Of a stretch of 64,000 bases of DNA, positions 46,813-58,379 are shown one piece after another. A program made the position numbers and the translations under genes. Under the pieces are notes generated by a model that worked only from the letters and a program-made list of their open reading frames with translations, made no database searches and had not been told where the DNA came from. This DNA comes from Pseudevernia furfuracea (Eukaryota > Ascomycota > Lecanoromycetes > Lecanorales > Parmeliaceae): positions 744,001-808,000 of the forward strand of contig JAIUPT010000017.1 in the NCBI GenBank assembly GCA_022315425.1, read 5' to 3'. The number at the start of each line of letters is the position of its first letter. Position 1 is the stretch's first letter.

Positions 46813-47888
46813 AGATAGCAAAAAAGTAATAATTTGAATTTAGTTATCTTATCTTAAGAACGAGAGAGATTGAGATTTATTCGTATAATTAATAAATTAA
46901 TAATATATAGAAATTTTTATTATAGTATCTCGATTTCTTGATAGTAAGTCTGCTACGATAACAACAACGAGATTAGATTTAAGAATAATATACTAGTAAG
47001 CGAACGATCTTTTTATTAAGTATATCGATTATACGAATAATAAGTCTATTAGAATAATATAAATAACATATAATAAGTTTATTATAATAAGATAAATAAA
47101 ATAAATAGATAAGTCTATTATTTAAATATAAGATATTCGAATTTATAAAAAGTATTAATATAGTATAAAAGATTTAAAATAAAGTAATAGTCGATCTCTT
47201 TAATTAAAATAGACTATTAGCGCGAGAATTAAAGTAATAAATTCTACGACTATATAATAAGTCTATTAATAAACGAAATAATATATTAGATTCTATATCG
47301 AGTTTAATAATAAAGAATTTAAGAAGTATAAGATAAATTTTATAGTCGTAATTCTAGAATAAACTATAAGCGAAAGTTTAAATAATGAATTCTACGATTA
47401 TATATATATAATAAACTTATTCGATTTTATAAAACGTTATAATTATAATTTAAACTTAATCTTATCGATTACGAGATAAGTCTAAGTAGAAAACTTTATT
47501 AAGTTTAATATTTTTAATATATTATTTAATATAAGATATTTATCTTTACGTATATATTATATTAAGCGATATACGTCTTAAAGTTATTTAAAATTAGATA
47601 ATTCGAAAGTTCGAAGTTATTTTAAAACTAATTTAAAATAAATAAGTAACTTTAATATATAAAACTTTAATATATTATTACTTAATAATTAAAGTCTTAA
47701 ATTTTATAAAATTTTATATATTAATTTTTTATATATTATTAAATAATATATAAAAATTAAAAATAACGTAGTTCGAAGATAATTAAGTTATTTAAGATTT
47801 TTAAAATTCTAATTAAAATTAAAATTAAAATTAAAACTTTTTAATAAAGAATATAATTATTATAAGAATTTAATTTTATATAATCTTA
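46813..47888. other. AT-rich RIP-mutated tract, unclassified
   Basis: No open frame. Irregular recurrence of AAGTCTATTA-type words suggests an old tandem or transposon sequence, not identifiable by eye. Confidence 0.5.
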
Positions 47889-48778
47889 TACGCTACGTAA
47901 TAAGACGAGATAAGATAAAGTTTAAAATATCGTATCTCGTTTCGACGTTAGAGTGAGATTTAGTAAAAGTAAGACGAGATAAGACGATTTTTTCTTAATA
48001 AGATAACGAGATTATTTTAATATCTTAATAAACTCTAAATGTCTTTAAGCGATCTCTTTAAAATTTTAATATTACGTATTAAAATAAAGTAAGATAAAAG
48101 ATAAAGGGTATTGCTACGTGTACACCGTCTTTTACTACATGTATATCGTCTTTTGTTACATATATATCTCTCTCTATTTCAAAGAAGATTCATCGAACTA
48201 AACTATCTTATCAACTCTCTAGAAAGCAAGTTCACAAAATAAGTCGATCGCAGAGTTATTTTGATGAGAAAGTAGTTGAATAGAGACTCTTAAAGTTTCT
48301 ATGAGACTTCGTGTCAAGTCTCTGATTTGCGAGCAAATTTGTCATGTCGAATAGTGTTAAAAGATATACTCATGTTACTAGTCTATATCTACCTAGCTGA
48401 GAGGGGGTTATATATGTAATAAAAGGCGATATACATGTAGCAAAAGACGATGTACACGTAGCAATATTCAAGATAAAATATAATATTCTAATTAAAATTA
48501 AAATACGACGTATAATTACTTAAAAAGATTATTAAAAAGATACGCGAAGTAATATTTAAAGAGTTATTATAAAAATAATAATCTTAAGCTAATCTAATCG
48601 ATCTCGAGTTAATCTTATTAATAGACTTAATAAGATATTAAAATAATCTTAAATAAATCGACGTTGAGATGAGATAAGATAAGATTTTTAAAAAAATTCG
48701 AAAACTCGTCTTGATATCTTATTTCGATCTTATCTTAATATAAAATCTTATTAATACGTCTTATCTCGTTACGTAGTA
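47889..48778. repeat. MITE family B copy 2, interrupted
   Basis: TACGCTACGTAATAAGACGA at the left and TCTCGTTACGTAGTA at the right, with the same interior order as copies 1 and 3. Split by the 364-bp element at 48106-48469. Confidence 0.68.
48106..48469. mobile_element. 364-bp MITE with ~65-bp inverted termini and 8-bp target duplication
   Basis: The left end GGGTATTGCTACGTGTACAC continues with CGTCTTTTACTACATGTATA; the right end is the reverse complement with few differences (GAATATTGCTACGTGTACAT). Termini pair for about 65 bp and contain a 21-23-nt subrepeat (TACRTGTAYAYCGYCTTTT). It is flanked on both sides by AAGATAAA (48098-48105 and 48470-48477). Eight-bp duplications point to a hAT-like transposase in trans. 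It is far less mutated than its MITE B host. Non-coding. Confidence 0.82.
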
Positions 48779-49943
48779 TATAATCTTATTTATATATAAT
48801 AATAATATAAATTAAAAAAAGCTATATCTAAATAAAATAGTTATTATAATAGTTTAAGAATATTAATATATATAAAAAAAATTAATAAAATATAATTTAT
48901 TAAATCTAGTTAATAGAATTATAAAATATATAAAGAATATTCTTATATAAACTTTAAAATATAAGAAATTAATTAATATCTATTTTAGAATCTTATTATC
49001 GAAGATTAAAAAGTTAGAAAAAGATTAATAATCTAGAGTTAAAAATTCTTATATTACGCGCTCTATAATAATTTAAAAAAAGTATTTATTAAAAATCGAA
49101 TTACGCTACGCAATAAGACGAGATAAAACGAGATTTAAGATATTATCTCATTACGTAACGTAAATCGAATAAAAAATTTAAATTTTTAAAAATTTATTTT
49201 ATAATTTTAATAATTATAATTTCTTACGTAAATATTATTTTAATTTTATAATTTTAAAAGAAAAGAATTATTTTTTATTTTAATTAATTCTAATAAGAAA
49301 TTTATATAAAATAACAATTAATATATTAAATCTAGAGTTTTCTACTTAGACTCTATGAAGAGGATATGCCGGAATCGACTCGGCAATAAAATATTAATTT
49401 CGGCCCCCTCTCGAATATATCTTAGAGTCTGAATTACTGAGACTACTTTCTACTGTTCTTTAGTCTAGTCAATACAGTCAATTGTATCTCTACAATTCAA
49501 CAGCAAATCATTGGCGGCGGGGGACTGTGGGAGGGAAACTGTCCCTCCTTGTAGGTAAGTTGAGCCAGATGAGCTATGACAGCATCCAACATACATACAA
49601 ACATGGGCCAAGAGAAGAAGGACACTTTCCTTAGACGCTTTCACTAGAGCTACAGAGCTACAGCCTACAGGTCATGACCCTCGATGCCTAGATGCCTTCG
49701 AAACCCAGGTGAATGTCATAATCTCCCCCTTATTCCTCACTCTTTCTATCACTCTCTTCACCAAGACGCCTTGTTAATCCTCATATCTCTTTACAAGCAG
49801 TCAACCCTCCGTATTCGGCTGGCTATCTCATGTCTCCTCTAAACAATCTCAGTTATCATCTTCCTCTACCTTAATCTTCAGTTCTCGCTCCGCACACCTC
49901 TGAACCCTTCATCAGTCTAATACATACCTCACATGTATTATCA
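48779..49943. other. AT-rich tract grading into a CT-rich leader
   Basis: 48779-49330 is RIP-type AT-rich and includes a family B-like terminus at 49092-49165 (CTACGCAATAAGACGAGATA). 49340-49700 is normal DNA without a gene. 49720-49940 is CT-rich and probably the 5' UTR/promoter of the DUF7924-like gene. Confidence 0.5.
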
Positions 49944-51187
49944 CTGAGTCGAAAGCGTAAAAGAGCAGCCAGCGACAATTGCAACGAATCTGGGAGATAC
50001 CATCACGTCGAGCCTACAATTCGACCGGCAACACACCCTCTCACCGAAACCGCTCTCGCAAAACTCACCGAAGAGATGTTCGACAATAAGCTTCCCGTCA
50101 CCCCTACTGGCAGCAATAAGGTGCGCTTGAAAGATAGCTCTGTTAGACAAAGCTAACATCAACGCAGACCTTCGCTCCTGCCTCCTCCTCAGGTCAGATT
50201 TCGAAAGAGCCAAGCAATGTCGCAAACGAGAGATAGTCTCTTGCCGAACATCGTATGCACTTCAACAACCGCGAGCCCTACGAATCATTCGTTACATTAT
50301 AAGAAAAAATCGCTGAGATTCTAGAGAGCGAGCGCAACTCTGCCGTCAGTGATCGCTTCATCAAACACGTTCACAAGTATATGAGAGAAAACGCGGTCGC
50401 GAGTGAGCAGACGCTGTTTTCAGATCTGATCGCAATGGTCCTTCCCCTCAGTCGCATCGCGCCCGACAAGAAGCGCGCATTAGATGACGATACCGTGCAA
50501 ATGATCTCGAAGTTCTACGATGATTATAACCTCGATCGAGTCAAGGATCCTATATTCGTCAAATCTCTATTGTCGACAGACATGCCAAAGAAAGAGAAGC
50601 GCTTTGGGCTGACAATCTCAAATCCTGACTATGTCTGGGGCAAGAAGAAGTCGCAATTTCCCGACGACGGCCCAGATGAGGATCTCAAAGCTCTCGTTGA
50701 CGTCTGCTCTGGTCTTCGCTTTCCATTCCTCTTGTTTGAAAATGCGTCTATCGATAAGTCGATAGCAAAGGCGGAGAATTAGACTATCAGAAGCGGAGCT
50801 ACATTGGTCAAAGCACGACGACTACTACTTCAACAAGTCAGAGCATGAGATTGAACGGAGCCCCTAGAGACAGATCAGGAGTCATTCCTCTTCTCTTGTG
50901 CGTGATCGCCGGATAGAATCATTCTCTTCGTACACTGGTGCCAGGCTAGGCAGAGCCCTCAACTCTCAATCTTTCACATGACTCAGCTGCGCAAGTACGA
51001 CCTTACAGACGAGAATGGAGCCGGCTTCACTCGATTCCGACATGATATTCATAATATCTGGGATTGGGGGCTTCTAACGACTATTCCGGCTGCGGAAAAG
51101 ACTCTCGACGATATCATGAAAGCTCGAGCGAAGCGAAAAACACAGGGTATATCGCTAGAAACTGATGATAGTATCACCCACGTCTGA
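49944..51187 (+). pseudogene. DUF7924-like fungal orphan protein, six in-frame stops
   Basis: Exon 1 (SRKRKRAASDN to PVTPTGSNK) ends at 50120. A 47-nt intron (GTGCGC donor, GCTAAC branch, GCAG acceptor) leads to exon 2 from 50168. The exon 2 frame is coding-like throughout: DDDTVQMISKFYDDYNLDRV, LRFPFLLFENAS, RSGATLVKARRLLL, FHMTQLRKYDLTD and FRHDIHNIWDWGL. It is broken at 50234 (TAG), 50300 (TAA), 50780 (TAG), 50846, 50852 and 50903 (all TGA). The first three replace expected Gln (CAR to TAR), the others probably Arg (CGA). No ATG precedes exon 1 in frame. The family has an E-x-K strand where this copy reads FENAS, so the lysine is also missing. Function of the family unknown; a nuclease-like fold is my inference. 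Confidence 0.68.
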
Positions 51188-51322
51188 AGTAAGTTTAGAT
51201 AGCGCGTTTTACACAGCAGCACGTTTTGGTCGACCAACAACACTTTACCCCTCTTGTCTTCATAATCACCTCTCAAAACTATCAGCATCCAGCCCTTTCG
51301 GCATCAACCCTTTAACAGTCTT

Positions 51323-51850
51323 TCATCTCGTAGAAGCCCCGAAATTCCTGTGACCTGCTGAATTCTTCATCAAATCCTTGACTTTTCGCGTCTCCGAGCT
51401 ATCCTCTCCCTCGCAGATGACTCTCGATGTGTGTCCCCTCTCCGCAAAAACGCTCGCTCGAGCCTGATCGCCATAAGTGATGCTGATTTGAAAGGCGTCA
51501 TAGTAAAGCCTAGCAATCAAGGTATCAGCACCACCATGATACTCCTCTTCAAGGACTTGAAGTAAGAAGTGACAATCTGTTAGACAATCATCTGACCTAT
51601 TCATCACGCGATTTGGATCACCGATTTCGTCGTTCAGATGTTGGATTTGGAGGCGACGAGCGTCGCTGATTTGAAGCTCGGAAAGTGAGAGGGAGCAGAC
51701 ACTGCAATTGCAGTCGAAGCCGAATAAATCTTTCAAATGAGTGCGTCGGGAGTCGAAGAGACCGCCCTTGTCGTAGAAGATGGTAATTTCTTCCCCCGCA
51801 TTAATATACCGGATTGCATGGATGGTTTCACACTTTGTACGTGGGCAGAG
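51323..51850 (-). pseudogene. SET-domain protein, C-terminal fragment
   Basis: The open frame reads ETIHAIRYINAGEEITIFYD, then FGFDCNCSVCSLS, i.e. the last part of a SET domain (IHA.R.I..GEEITI.Y) and its cysteine-rich post-SET zinc site, followed by a helical tail to the stop at 51323. There is no in-frame ATG. The upstream half of SET (including the NHxC pseudoknot) is absent, and the plus strand at the same place carries a piece of another gene. Intact members are cytosolic or nuclear protein lysine methyltransferases of the SMYD/SET5-like kind. The breakpoint is near 51850. Confidence 0.72.
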
Positions 51851-51859
51851 CCCGATTTT

Positions 51860-52057
51860 GCTGGCAAGCTTGCGTTCTTGCGGTGCACGCAGGATCAAGC
51901 GTTGCCGTTATTTTTGCAAGATACGTTCACAGAGGAGAGCGGTGTGAAATGGAACATAAGGAACATCGAGTCGTCTCACAGCCCGTGGGCAGGCAAGCCG
52001 GAAGAAACAGTCAGGATTCTGAAGGAGTGGGCCCAGGACTTCGAGGACAAGGCGTAA
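51860..52057 (+). pseudogene. alpha/beta-hydrolase, C-terminal fragment
   Basis: The frame ending at 52057 reads LRCTQDQALPLFLQDTF, then IESSHSPWAGKPEETVRILK. This is the end of a fungal alpha/beta-hydrolase: the CTQDQALP strand followed by the catalytic histidine in SSHSP. The nucleophile Ser and acid, encoded upstream, are absent; the upstream DNA belongs to the SET fragment on the other strand. The reading frame itself is undamaged, consistent with loss by rearrangement and not by RIP. Confidence 0.65.
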
Positions 52058-52246
52058 GGAGTAGGACATGAGAATCTCGGCTCGAGTTTCATGGTGGTCT
52101 TCTTGGAGAATACAAGGTTTCAGACACTAGTACCGTTTATGCTAATAGGAAAGTGAAGTTCTCAATACAGATTGTCAAATCATACTACATGTCATTTATT
52201 AAAGCACGGTGAGGATAGCAAGTCTCCATGCTCCACCTTTGCAATC

Positions 52247-53325
52247 TCACTCCCCACTCGCATGCATCTTATCCTGTGTTTCCAAGTATCCTGCCTTCCA
52301 CTTGACCTGTGTGACGCCCTCGAACAGGGGCAAGATCAAGGTATCGATTCTCGGATCCTCCAAGTAGCTATCGTTTACCTTACGCAGCGACACTCCACTC
52401 GCCTCCCAGAAGGGACGCCTCACCTTCTCCAAGTAGGTATTGAATTCGCTGCCCAACGTGAATCCGCGGGCAAAGACTGGGCTCAGAAGACGGAGGTCAG
52501 CGGATCAGTAGCAAGAGCATCACAAAAAGGCTAGATTTAGAACGAAGCATACATACCATTGTCGACAAAGACGACCCCATGGCGCGAGAGAAGTCTCCGT
52601 GACAGTATCAAGTTCATATAGAGCTGGTAAATATGCTTGTCCGCGTTCAAGAAGACGAGATCGAACCCTCCCTCCACCTTCTCCAGCCTACAGAACACCG
52701 GATGTGTTAGTTAGCTTTTACAAAACCAAGAATGCTTCTGTCTCAGCAAACGCACGTTTTGGCCGCTGGCCCCTCAATTACCTTGATCCGCTTATCAACC
52801 CCGACTTCCTTGAACATTTTTGCCGTGGCATCCAGGACATCGCTCCGGTTATCCAGCGTTACGATCTCCGCATTGGTTACGCGCGTACCTTCGTACCAAG
52901 CCAAGGCAGAGAAGCCAGTGAAGGTACCCACTTCGAGCACTGCAAGAGAACGCGCCGATTGTCAGCTCTACGTTCCTTGCGCGTTGTTTTACGATATTTT
53001 TCTGTTTCGCTGCAGACTAGAGATGAGGAATAAGATAAGAATATCGATCTCTTTTAGGAGCGAGGAACTGACTGGTCCAGATCATCCACTGGCCCCTGCA
53101 ATTTCGAGGACTAATCATCTCCGCGTCTAAGCAGCTGTTGATTGTCCATATTCCCAGTGCCTTGTCCAGGACCCCCGGGGGAGTTCTAGGTCTTTATCGT
53201 TAATCGGTTGTTTTTTAAAAGGGGGAGGAAGCACCTGGGCCTGCTTGCCTTTCGGAATGCTTCTCGTAATAATCTGAGACTCGTTCTGTCAGCTTCAACG
53301 AGAATAAAAGAACACTCTCAAGCAT
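52247..53325 (-). CDS. class I SAM O-methyltransferase (caffeoyl-CoA type), 5' exons uncertain
   Basis: The last three exons are secure: 52756-52939 (LEVGTFTGFSALAWYEG, SAM motif I, then AEIVTLDN), 52557-52687 (GFDLVFLNADKHIYQLYMNL) and 52247-52476 (GSEFNTYLEKVRRPFWEAS to the stop). Their introns have GTGCGT and GTATGT donors, a GCTAAC branch in the first, and agreeing phases. Upstream, WTINSCLDAEMIS and GQWMIWTSQFLA (53060-53160) and KLTERVSDYYEKHSE (53230-53325) are also family-like, but I could not find convincing introns to join them. Metal-binding Asp in the usual IDADK is preceded by LN here (FLNADKH). The enzyme would methylate catechol-type substrates. It may be damaged in the 5' half. 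Confidence 0.65.
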
Positions 53326-54007
53326 TGTGGGTGTGTTGATCTCAGCCGAGATGGCAATGCACTTATTTAATTGAAAGTTGGCTTGAGGGGCGAAAGAGTA
53401 ATCATGTGTTGTTGAGGAATACACGCTTCCAGCTGAGCAGCTGGGGCTCAAGAAGTGGAGTCGTTAGTCTGTTACCAGATTAACTTGTATGGATCATCAT
53501 TAAATTACTGAAATTACGACCTTTCTCGTTTATTACCGTCCCTTGCTATATTCTGTGAGGCAGAATTGTAGATTCATTGGCGCGGTAATTGCAGTATGGG
53601 CTGAAGGCATCGTACATGTACTCTTCGGAGATATCAGTCCCCAAGATTGGGGAGGTATGTGAGCATACAGGCTCCAACACATAATTCAAGATATATCAAG
53701 GGCGTTGATAACAAGTTACGTTATCGATATTTATGCGCACTCTAAATATGTAACGAGTCTGCACTTCGGGTATGCATGGTTATCGTGCGTTAGACCGTCA
53801 GATAACTCTCCTATTGGTGCGTATTTGAGTCTTCATAGACTATCATTTCGATCTTTTCATCTGATAAAAGGTTGTCGTAACGTCTTTTAGTAACCATTAA
53901 CGGGTTTTAGTCGATACGCACACAGACAGGTCCCTCGAACACTGCCGTCTTCTCATGATATAGCAAGGTTGACCGCCTGCATAAAAGAAAATCCCATACC
54001 CTAAACC
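53326..54007. other. intergenic, no supported gene
   Basis: Nothing recognisable; likely promoter of the methyltransferase plus spacer. Confidence 0.4.
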
Positions 54008-54275
54008 ATTAAAGCAGTCGGATCCGCGTTATGCATACGGAATTACCTTAAAACACGTCAGAACACCTCTCACATATTCTTAATTATTAAAGCAGTAGAA
54101 TTCGTTTCGTGCAGAATTATCTTATAACACGCAAGAAAACCTCTTACATATTCTTAATTATTATAGCAGTAGAATCCGTTTCGCGCAGAATTGTCTTAAG
54201 ATACGTAAGAAAACCTCTCACATACCCTTACTTATTAAAGCAGTCGAATCCGTTTCCTACAGAATTGCGTTGAAT
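54008..54275. repeat. tandem repeat, ~74-78 bp unit, about 3.5 copies
   Basis: Units start at 54008, 54086, 54160 and 54234 with ATTAAAGCAGTMG, continue through AATYCGTTTCGYGCAGAATT and end CCTCTCACATATTCTTAATT. Units differ by scattered substitutions, some of them C/T and G/A. Confidence 0.8.
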
Positions 54276-55170
54276 CACAGCAAGTTGACCTGCATCGAAG
54301 ATATTCTTTCACGGTTGTTATATTCAGTTCTACTTGCCCCTTCATGTTTTATAGATGTGAAAGCGCGCCCATGTCATCTCCTCATATTGTTCAAATTCAG
54401 ACTGTTAACAGCCAGTCGAAGACACACACACACACACACACGCATCTTGTCTCCAGTTGCTGCTGATTTACCTTGTGACCTTGTGACCTTGAAAATTAGT
54501 AGGAACATGCAATGCAAATGTCTATGAGAGTTAATAGATTGTCGAACTTTCGAGCTGCAAAGCTCATATAGAAAGTTTTTTTTTAGCTTTCCTTCGCCTT
54601 TAATGTAATGAGAGCGCCGAGTCATAGCCTGATAGCCTTGTCTTCTTGCGTGGGATTTTCCAGACTGTCGATCGAGGTGAATCAACAATCTCGCTTTGCC
54701 TCCGAAATGTATCTAGAAACAAGTCTCTAACTCGTTGAGTACTCAGCTACTAACGCATGTCAATGTTTTCATATCCTCATGAATGATCACGAAAGAGCTG
54801 GATATGTATATATGTGATTGGGCCGTTCCAAAGTCGGGCCTAGTAGACGAATAGAGGCCTGAACGAACGGGCACATTCTAGCACCCTGGCGCTAAATAAA
54901 CTCCCATGCTTGGAGCAGAATAGACCTGAAGTGAACATGAAGCTATGTACAGACGTGGCCGTGAGAATGCTATGACTCTAAAGGAGAAAGAATCGAATGA
55001 AGAATAAAATGCTGATGCATGACTGGTATATGCAGAGCTTTCTCAAGACACGAATTCCTGCCTTTGACACGTCCTCTAATACGTCCATGAGTAGTATCAT
55101 GGCATGGATAGCTGAAACCCGATGTGCGATTGCTATGCGACCTGCTAACTCCCAGTCCCACGGTGACGAT
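54276..55170. other. intergenic with a (CA)10 microsatellite
   Basis: A pure CA run lies at 54422-54441. The remainder has no supported gene and includes the 3' flank of the transporter. Confidence 0.5.
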
Positions 55171-56537
55171 TTACACCTTCCAAGATTTCACCTGTCGTGC
55201 TCTTTTTATAAGAGCCATCAGCATTAACAGTGCTCCGAGCAATAACACTCCACCTGCAAATCCCTGCGCAGCTACGAACTGGTTCTTTTGAACATTCACA
55301 AGCGACCCCGCTATCGGATTCCCAAACAATACCCCAAAAGCTGCAACGAACACACCCATACCTAACCAGGTCTCAACCACAGTCAGGTTCGGCGTCAATT
55401 CCATAAGAAACAGAGGAGTCAAAGAAACGTATGCCCCTGCGAAGAAGCCATAGAGAACAGCAAATACAGTTATTCCCGTCACATCCTCAATGCTTATCCA
55501 GCAAAGACATAAAATGCCAGCAGCAGAAGTGCACAGCATGATCATATTCATAACGCCAATTTTATCAGCGACAAAATTAGGAACAAGTCGGCCGAAGAAA
55601 GAACGGGCATTGAGGATGGATAGGAGGTAGAAGGCGTAGTCCACATTAGATGTCACGCCCCGTGTAAGGGCGTAGATCTGAATATAGAACATCGGGACGT
55701 AGAGACCTGCGAAGCCGAACATTATTCCGAGGCTTTGAAGCGTGTAAGTCCAAGATTTGAATGCAGAGGGCTGGAATAGCGATCGAGGTGGTTTTGGTGG
55801 TAGCCGCGTCCACATGGTTGTGATGGACACACATAAAAGTGCGAGAGTGATGAAGCCAATTACTCTGGTTGCCCATCCGAAACCAAAACTTGATTGAAGC
55901 CCTCGGAACGTAATCGGGTATACTATGCCTCCAATACTGCTGCCTCCAAATGAAACACCCGTCGCGATAGCTCTTTTTGCTTTAAAATATGTTGCCATAA
56001 CAGCAATACTGGAAACAAACAGGCACCCGGCGCCCAGGCCGACGCAGATTCCTTATGTCAACAATATCTGCCGATATCTTTTACACACACTAGTCATCAT
56101 GATTTCGAGAACAATAAGAAAGCTATCGAAGAGTAGCAAGAAACGAAGGTAGTCTCGATCGAATAAGGGCCTTGTAAAAACGTCGACGAGGAGGAGGAGA
56201 AAGGCTTGGATGAAGTCGATTCATGATATCTGGGAGGCAGACGAGTCGTGAAGGAGCTCACTTTCGTAGTAGGTTTGATACATATCGAAGGAGTTCACGA
56301 TGCCCCTGTCGTAATAGTCAGGATCGAAACGATTGAACTTTGATCCCGAATGAAATTAGAAGCGTGTAATTACCATGTGATGAAGAACAGACAGAAAGCA
56401 CTCAACATCTATAGTCAAGCAACGAGTTCTTGATCTATTCTCACAAAGGTAATTCTTTCGGATTCTGCTTGTGGAGGAGGCGAGTTCTTGCTCGGCGATG
56501 AGTTCTTATCTTTTTTTATTTTCACGTGCGCTGACAT
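55171..56537 (-). pseudogene. MFS monocarboxylate-type transporter, full length but with four stops
   Basis: Exon 1 is 56374-56537 (ATG at 56537), then a 68-nt intron (56306-56373; GTAATT donor, ACGACAG acceptor), and exon 2 is 55171-56305; total 432 codons, normal for fungal MCT-like MFS proteins. Features: LSAFCLFFITWGIVNSFDMY (TM1), YYESELLHDSSASQIS, GICVGLGAGCLFVSS, RAIATGVSFGGSSIGG and six further membrane segments. Four in-frame stops interrupt it: TGA 56415-56417 and TAG 56409-56411 (Trp and Gln expected), TGA 56221-56223 (Trp of the QISWIG-like motif) and TAA 56053-56055 (Gln before GICVG). Nearby Gly-to-Asp changes (DRDY, SFDMY) are also G-to-A. Exon 2 after the last stop (55171-56052) is clean. 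It would have been a plasma-membrane carboxylate carrier. Confidence 0.85.
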
Positions 56538-57538
56538 CATGAAGAAGACACAGAAAGATTCAGTGCGTTAGGGAAGTATAGCGAAGTGAGCCTTTAAATG
56601 ATAATCAATAAGACGTCTCGAGGGAACAGACAAGGGAAATTCAAGCATTAAGCATCGAGTGAGCGTTGTTGTCATGTTAAGAGCAAAATTTCATAGCAGA
56701 AGATCGACACCTACGAATTTACGAAGACAGAAGTAAAGAGAATTCAATAGAGGCAGATTCTCAAATAAGTATTTCGCAGCTAATGTGGGGCACCCTCAAT
56801 GACCCATATGCAGTTCATCATATTAGGAGTAGGTCTCGAAAATGGCCGATACCTTTTCATCAGTTCATCGAGCCGATGATCACTCACTAATGTCATGAAT
56901 CGAAAAGGCCTAAGTATTAGATATAGATGAGTCGAAAACATCATAAAGACAAATACGAAAATCAGCAGACGCAAAAGCACTTCGTGCTCGCATAACATAT
57001 TGTCGCAATAATTAGAGTTCATTTTATCGTTTGTTATCGCACTCATAATTAGAAGGCGAAGAAATTCTGATGATCTTGCTCAGTAGCAAAAATCTCGCAG
57101 GTTAAAGTAGTTTCTCAAATTTCGTCGACGTATGCTGTGATACAAGCTGGGGAAGCGCTTGCAATCAGACACCTATTAATAACATATATATAACTAGTAA
57201 GCGATACGACGCTGACTACTTGAAGGCGTCGATGAATATTACTATCACAGATAGATCAAAGAAAGGCGAAGAATAGTTATATCTGTTATTCACTTAGCTC
57301 GTTAGTCTATTCAGAGTGTGAAAATACGAGAGAGCAGACTAAGATAGTCTATTTAGAATAATAAGTCGCAGTCGAGAGTCTTCATCTTAAAACTTCGTGC
57401 GCTAAGATCGATGACTATCTTACTTACTCTAGTTTCACCCAGATATGTAACACTTTTAAATTCGATATTTCCGAGGGTAGGCTTTAGGGGAATCGCCTCG
57501 GAAGCTCACCTCGAATCTACTCAAATCTAAATAATTTT
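56538..57538. other. intergenic, no supported gene
   Basis: Moderately AT-rich. A minus-strand open stretch at 56780-57046 has a hydrophobic segment (LLRLLIFVFVFMMF), but no family or splice evidence. Confidence 0.4.
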
Positions 57539-57958
57539 ATACAAGTATAGACCTACGAATTAAATTCGTGAAACGTGTTCTTAGAATTTTGAGAGTTGAT
57601 TTCGAGGTCGCGTATCCTTGAGAAGATTTACTTCGACAACTCTTTAAGATAAAAACTTTTAACTTAGAATTTGTTAACAACTATAATATTAGAATTAGTA
57701 TAGAGTTAAGTTATATAAATATATTAAATAATTTATTATAGTTAAAAAAAAAAAGTTAAGAAAGTAATAAAAAGTAAAAAGTTATTTAAAGTATAAGACT
57801 TATATATATAAATTTTTAATAAGAGCGTTTAAAAGATTTAACGAGTTTATAAAGCGAGTTTAATTAAAAAGCGTAAATTTATTTAGATTTATATTTACTA
57901 AATATATAAATTTAAGATTTTTTAACTTAGTTCTATTTTCTTCTTTTATATATATTAA
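57539..57958 (+). repeat. family A repeat, short form, with an LTR scrap
   Basis: Starts ACAAGTATAGACCTACGAAT and ends TTCTTTTATATATATTAA. Inside, near 57688-57735, ATTAGAATTAGTATAGAGTT matches the start of the gypsy LTR, so a partial LTR insertion or conversion tract is present. Confidence 0.65.
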
Positions 57959-58379
57959 TTTTTTAATTTTATAATAATATTTAAACTTATATATAATAGA
58001 ATTTTCGCTTAATTAATTTATATCTTAAAACGCAAAAAAACGCGCTTTCTTATTAAAATATTTATACGAAGATCGATATTAAAAGTTCTGCATATGCACT
58101 AGTATTAGTTTTAATTCTATATTCGAAAGACTGCTCTAAAGCTAAAGACTCTAGATTTATTTCTTAAATGCGTATAGACTACACTTAGAGATATCTATAG
58201 AGATTGATAGAGATATAAACCCTTAAATGAGAGCTACTTTAGATATGAATTCGAAGTAGCTCTAAGCGCATTGTTCAGATAATCCCTCAGATAGAACGTT
58301 ATTCGACAGCTGAACCCTTTTCTTTGACATGTGTAGAACTTTTAATATCGATCTTCGTAATACTCTACTTATTGTAAAT
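57959..58379. other. AT-rich tract, unclassified
   Basis: No open frame. Composition is intermediate and includes less-mutated words such as GACTGCTCTAAAGC; source unknown. Confidence 0.4.
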
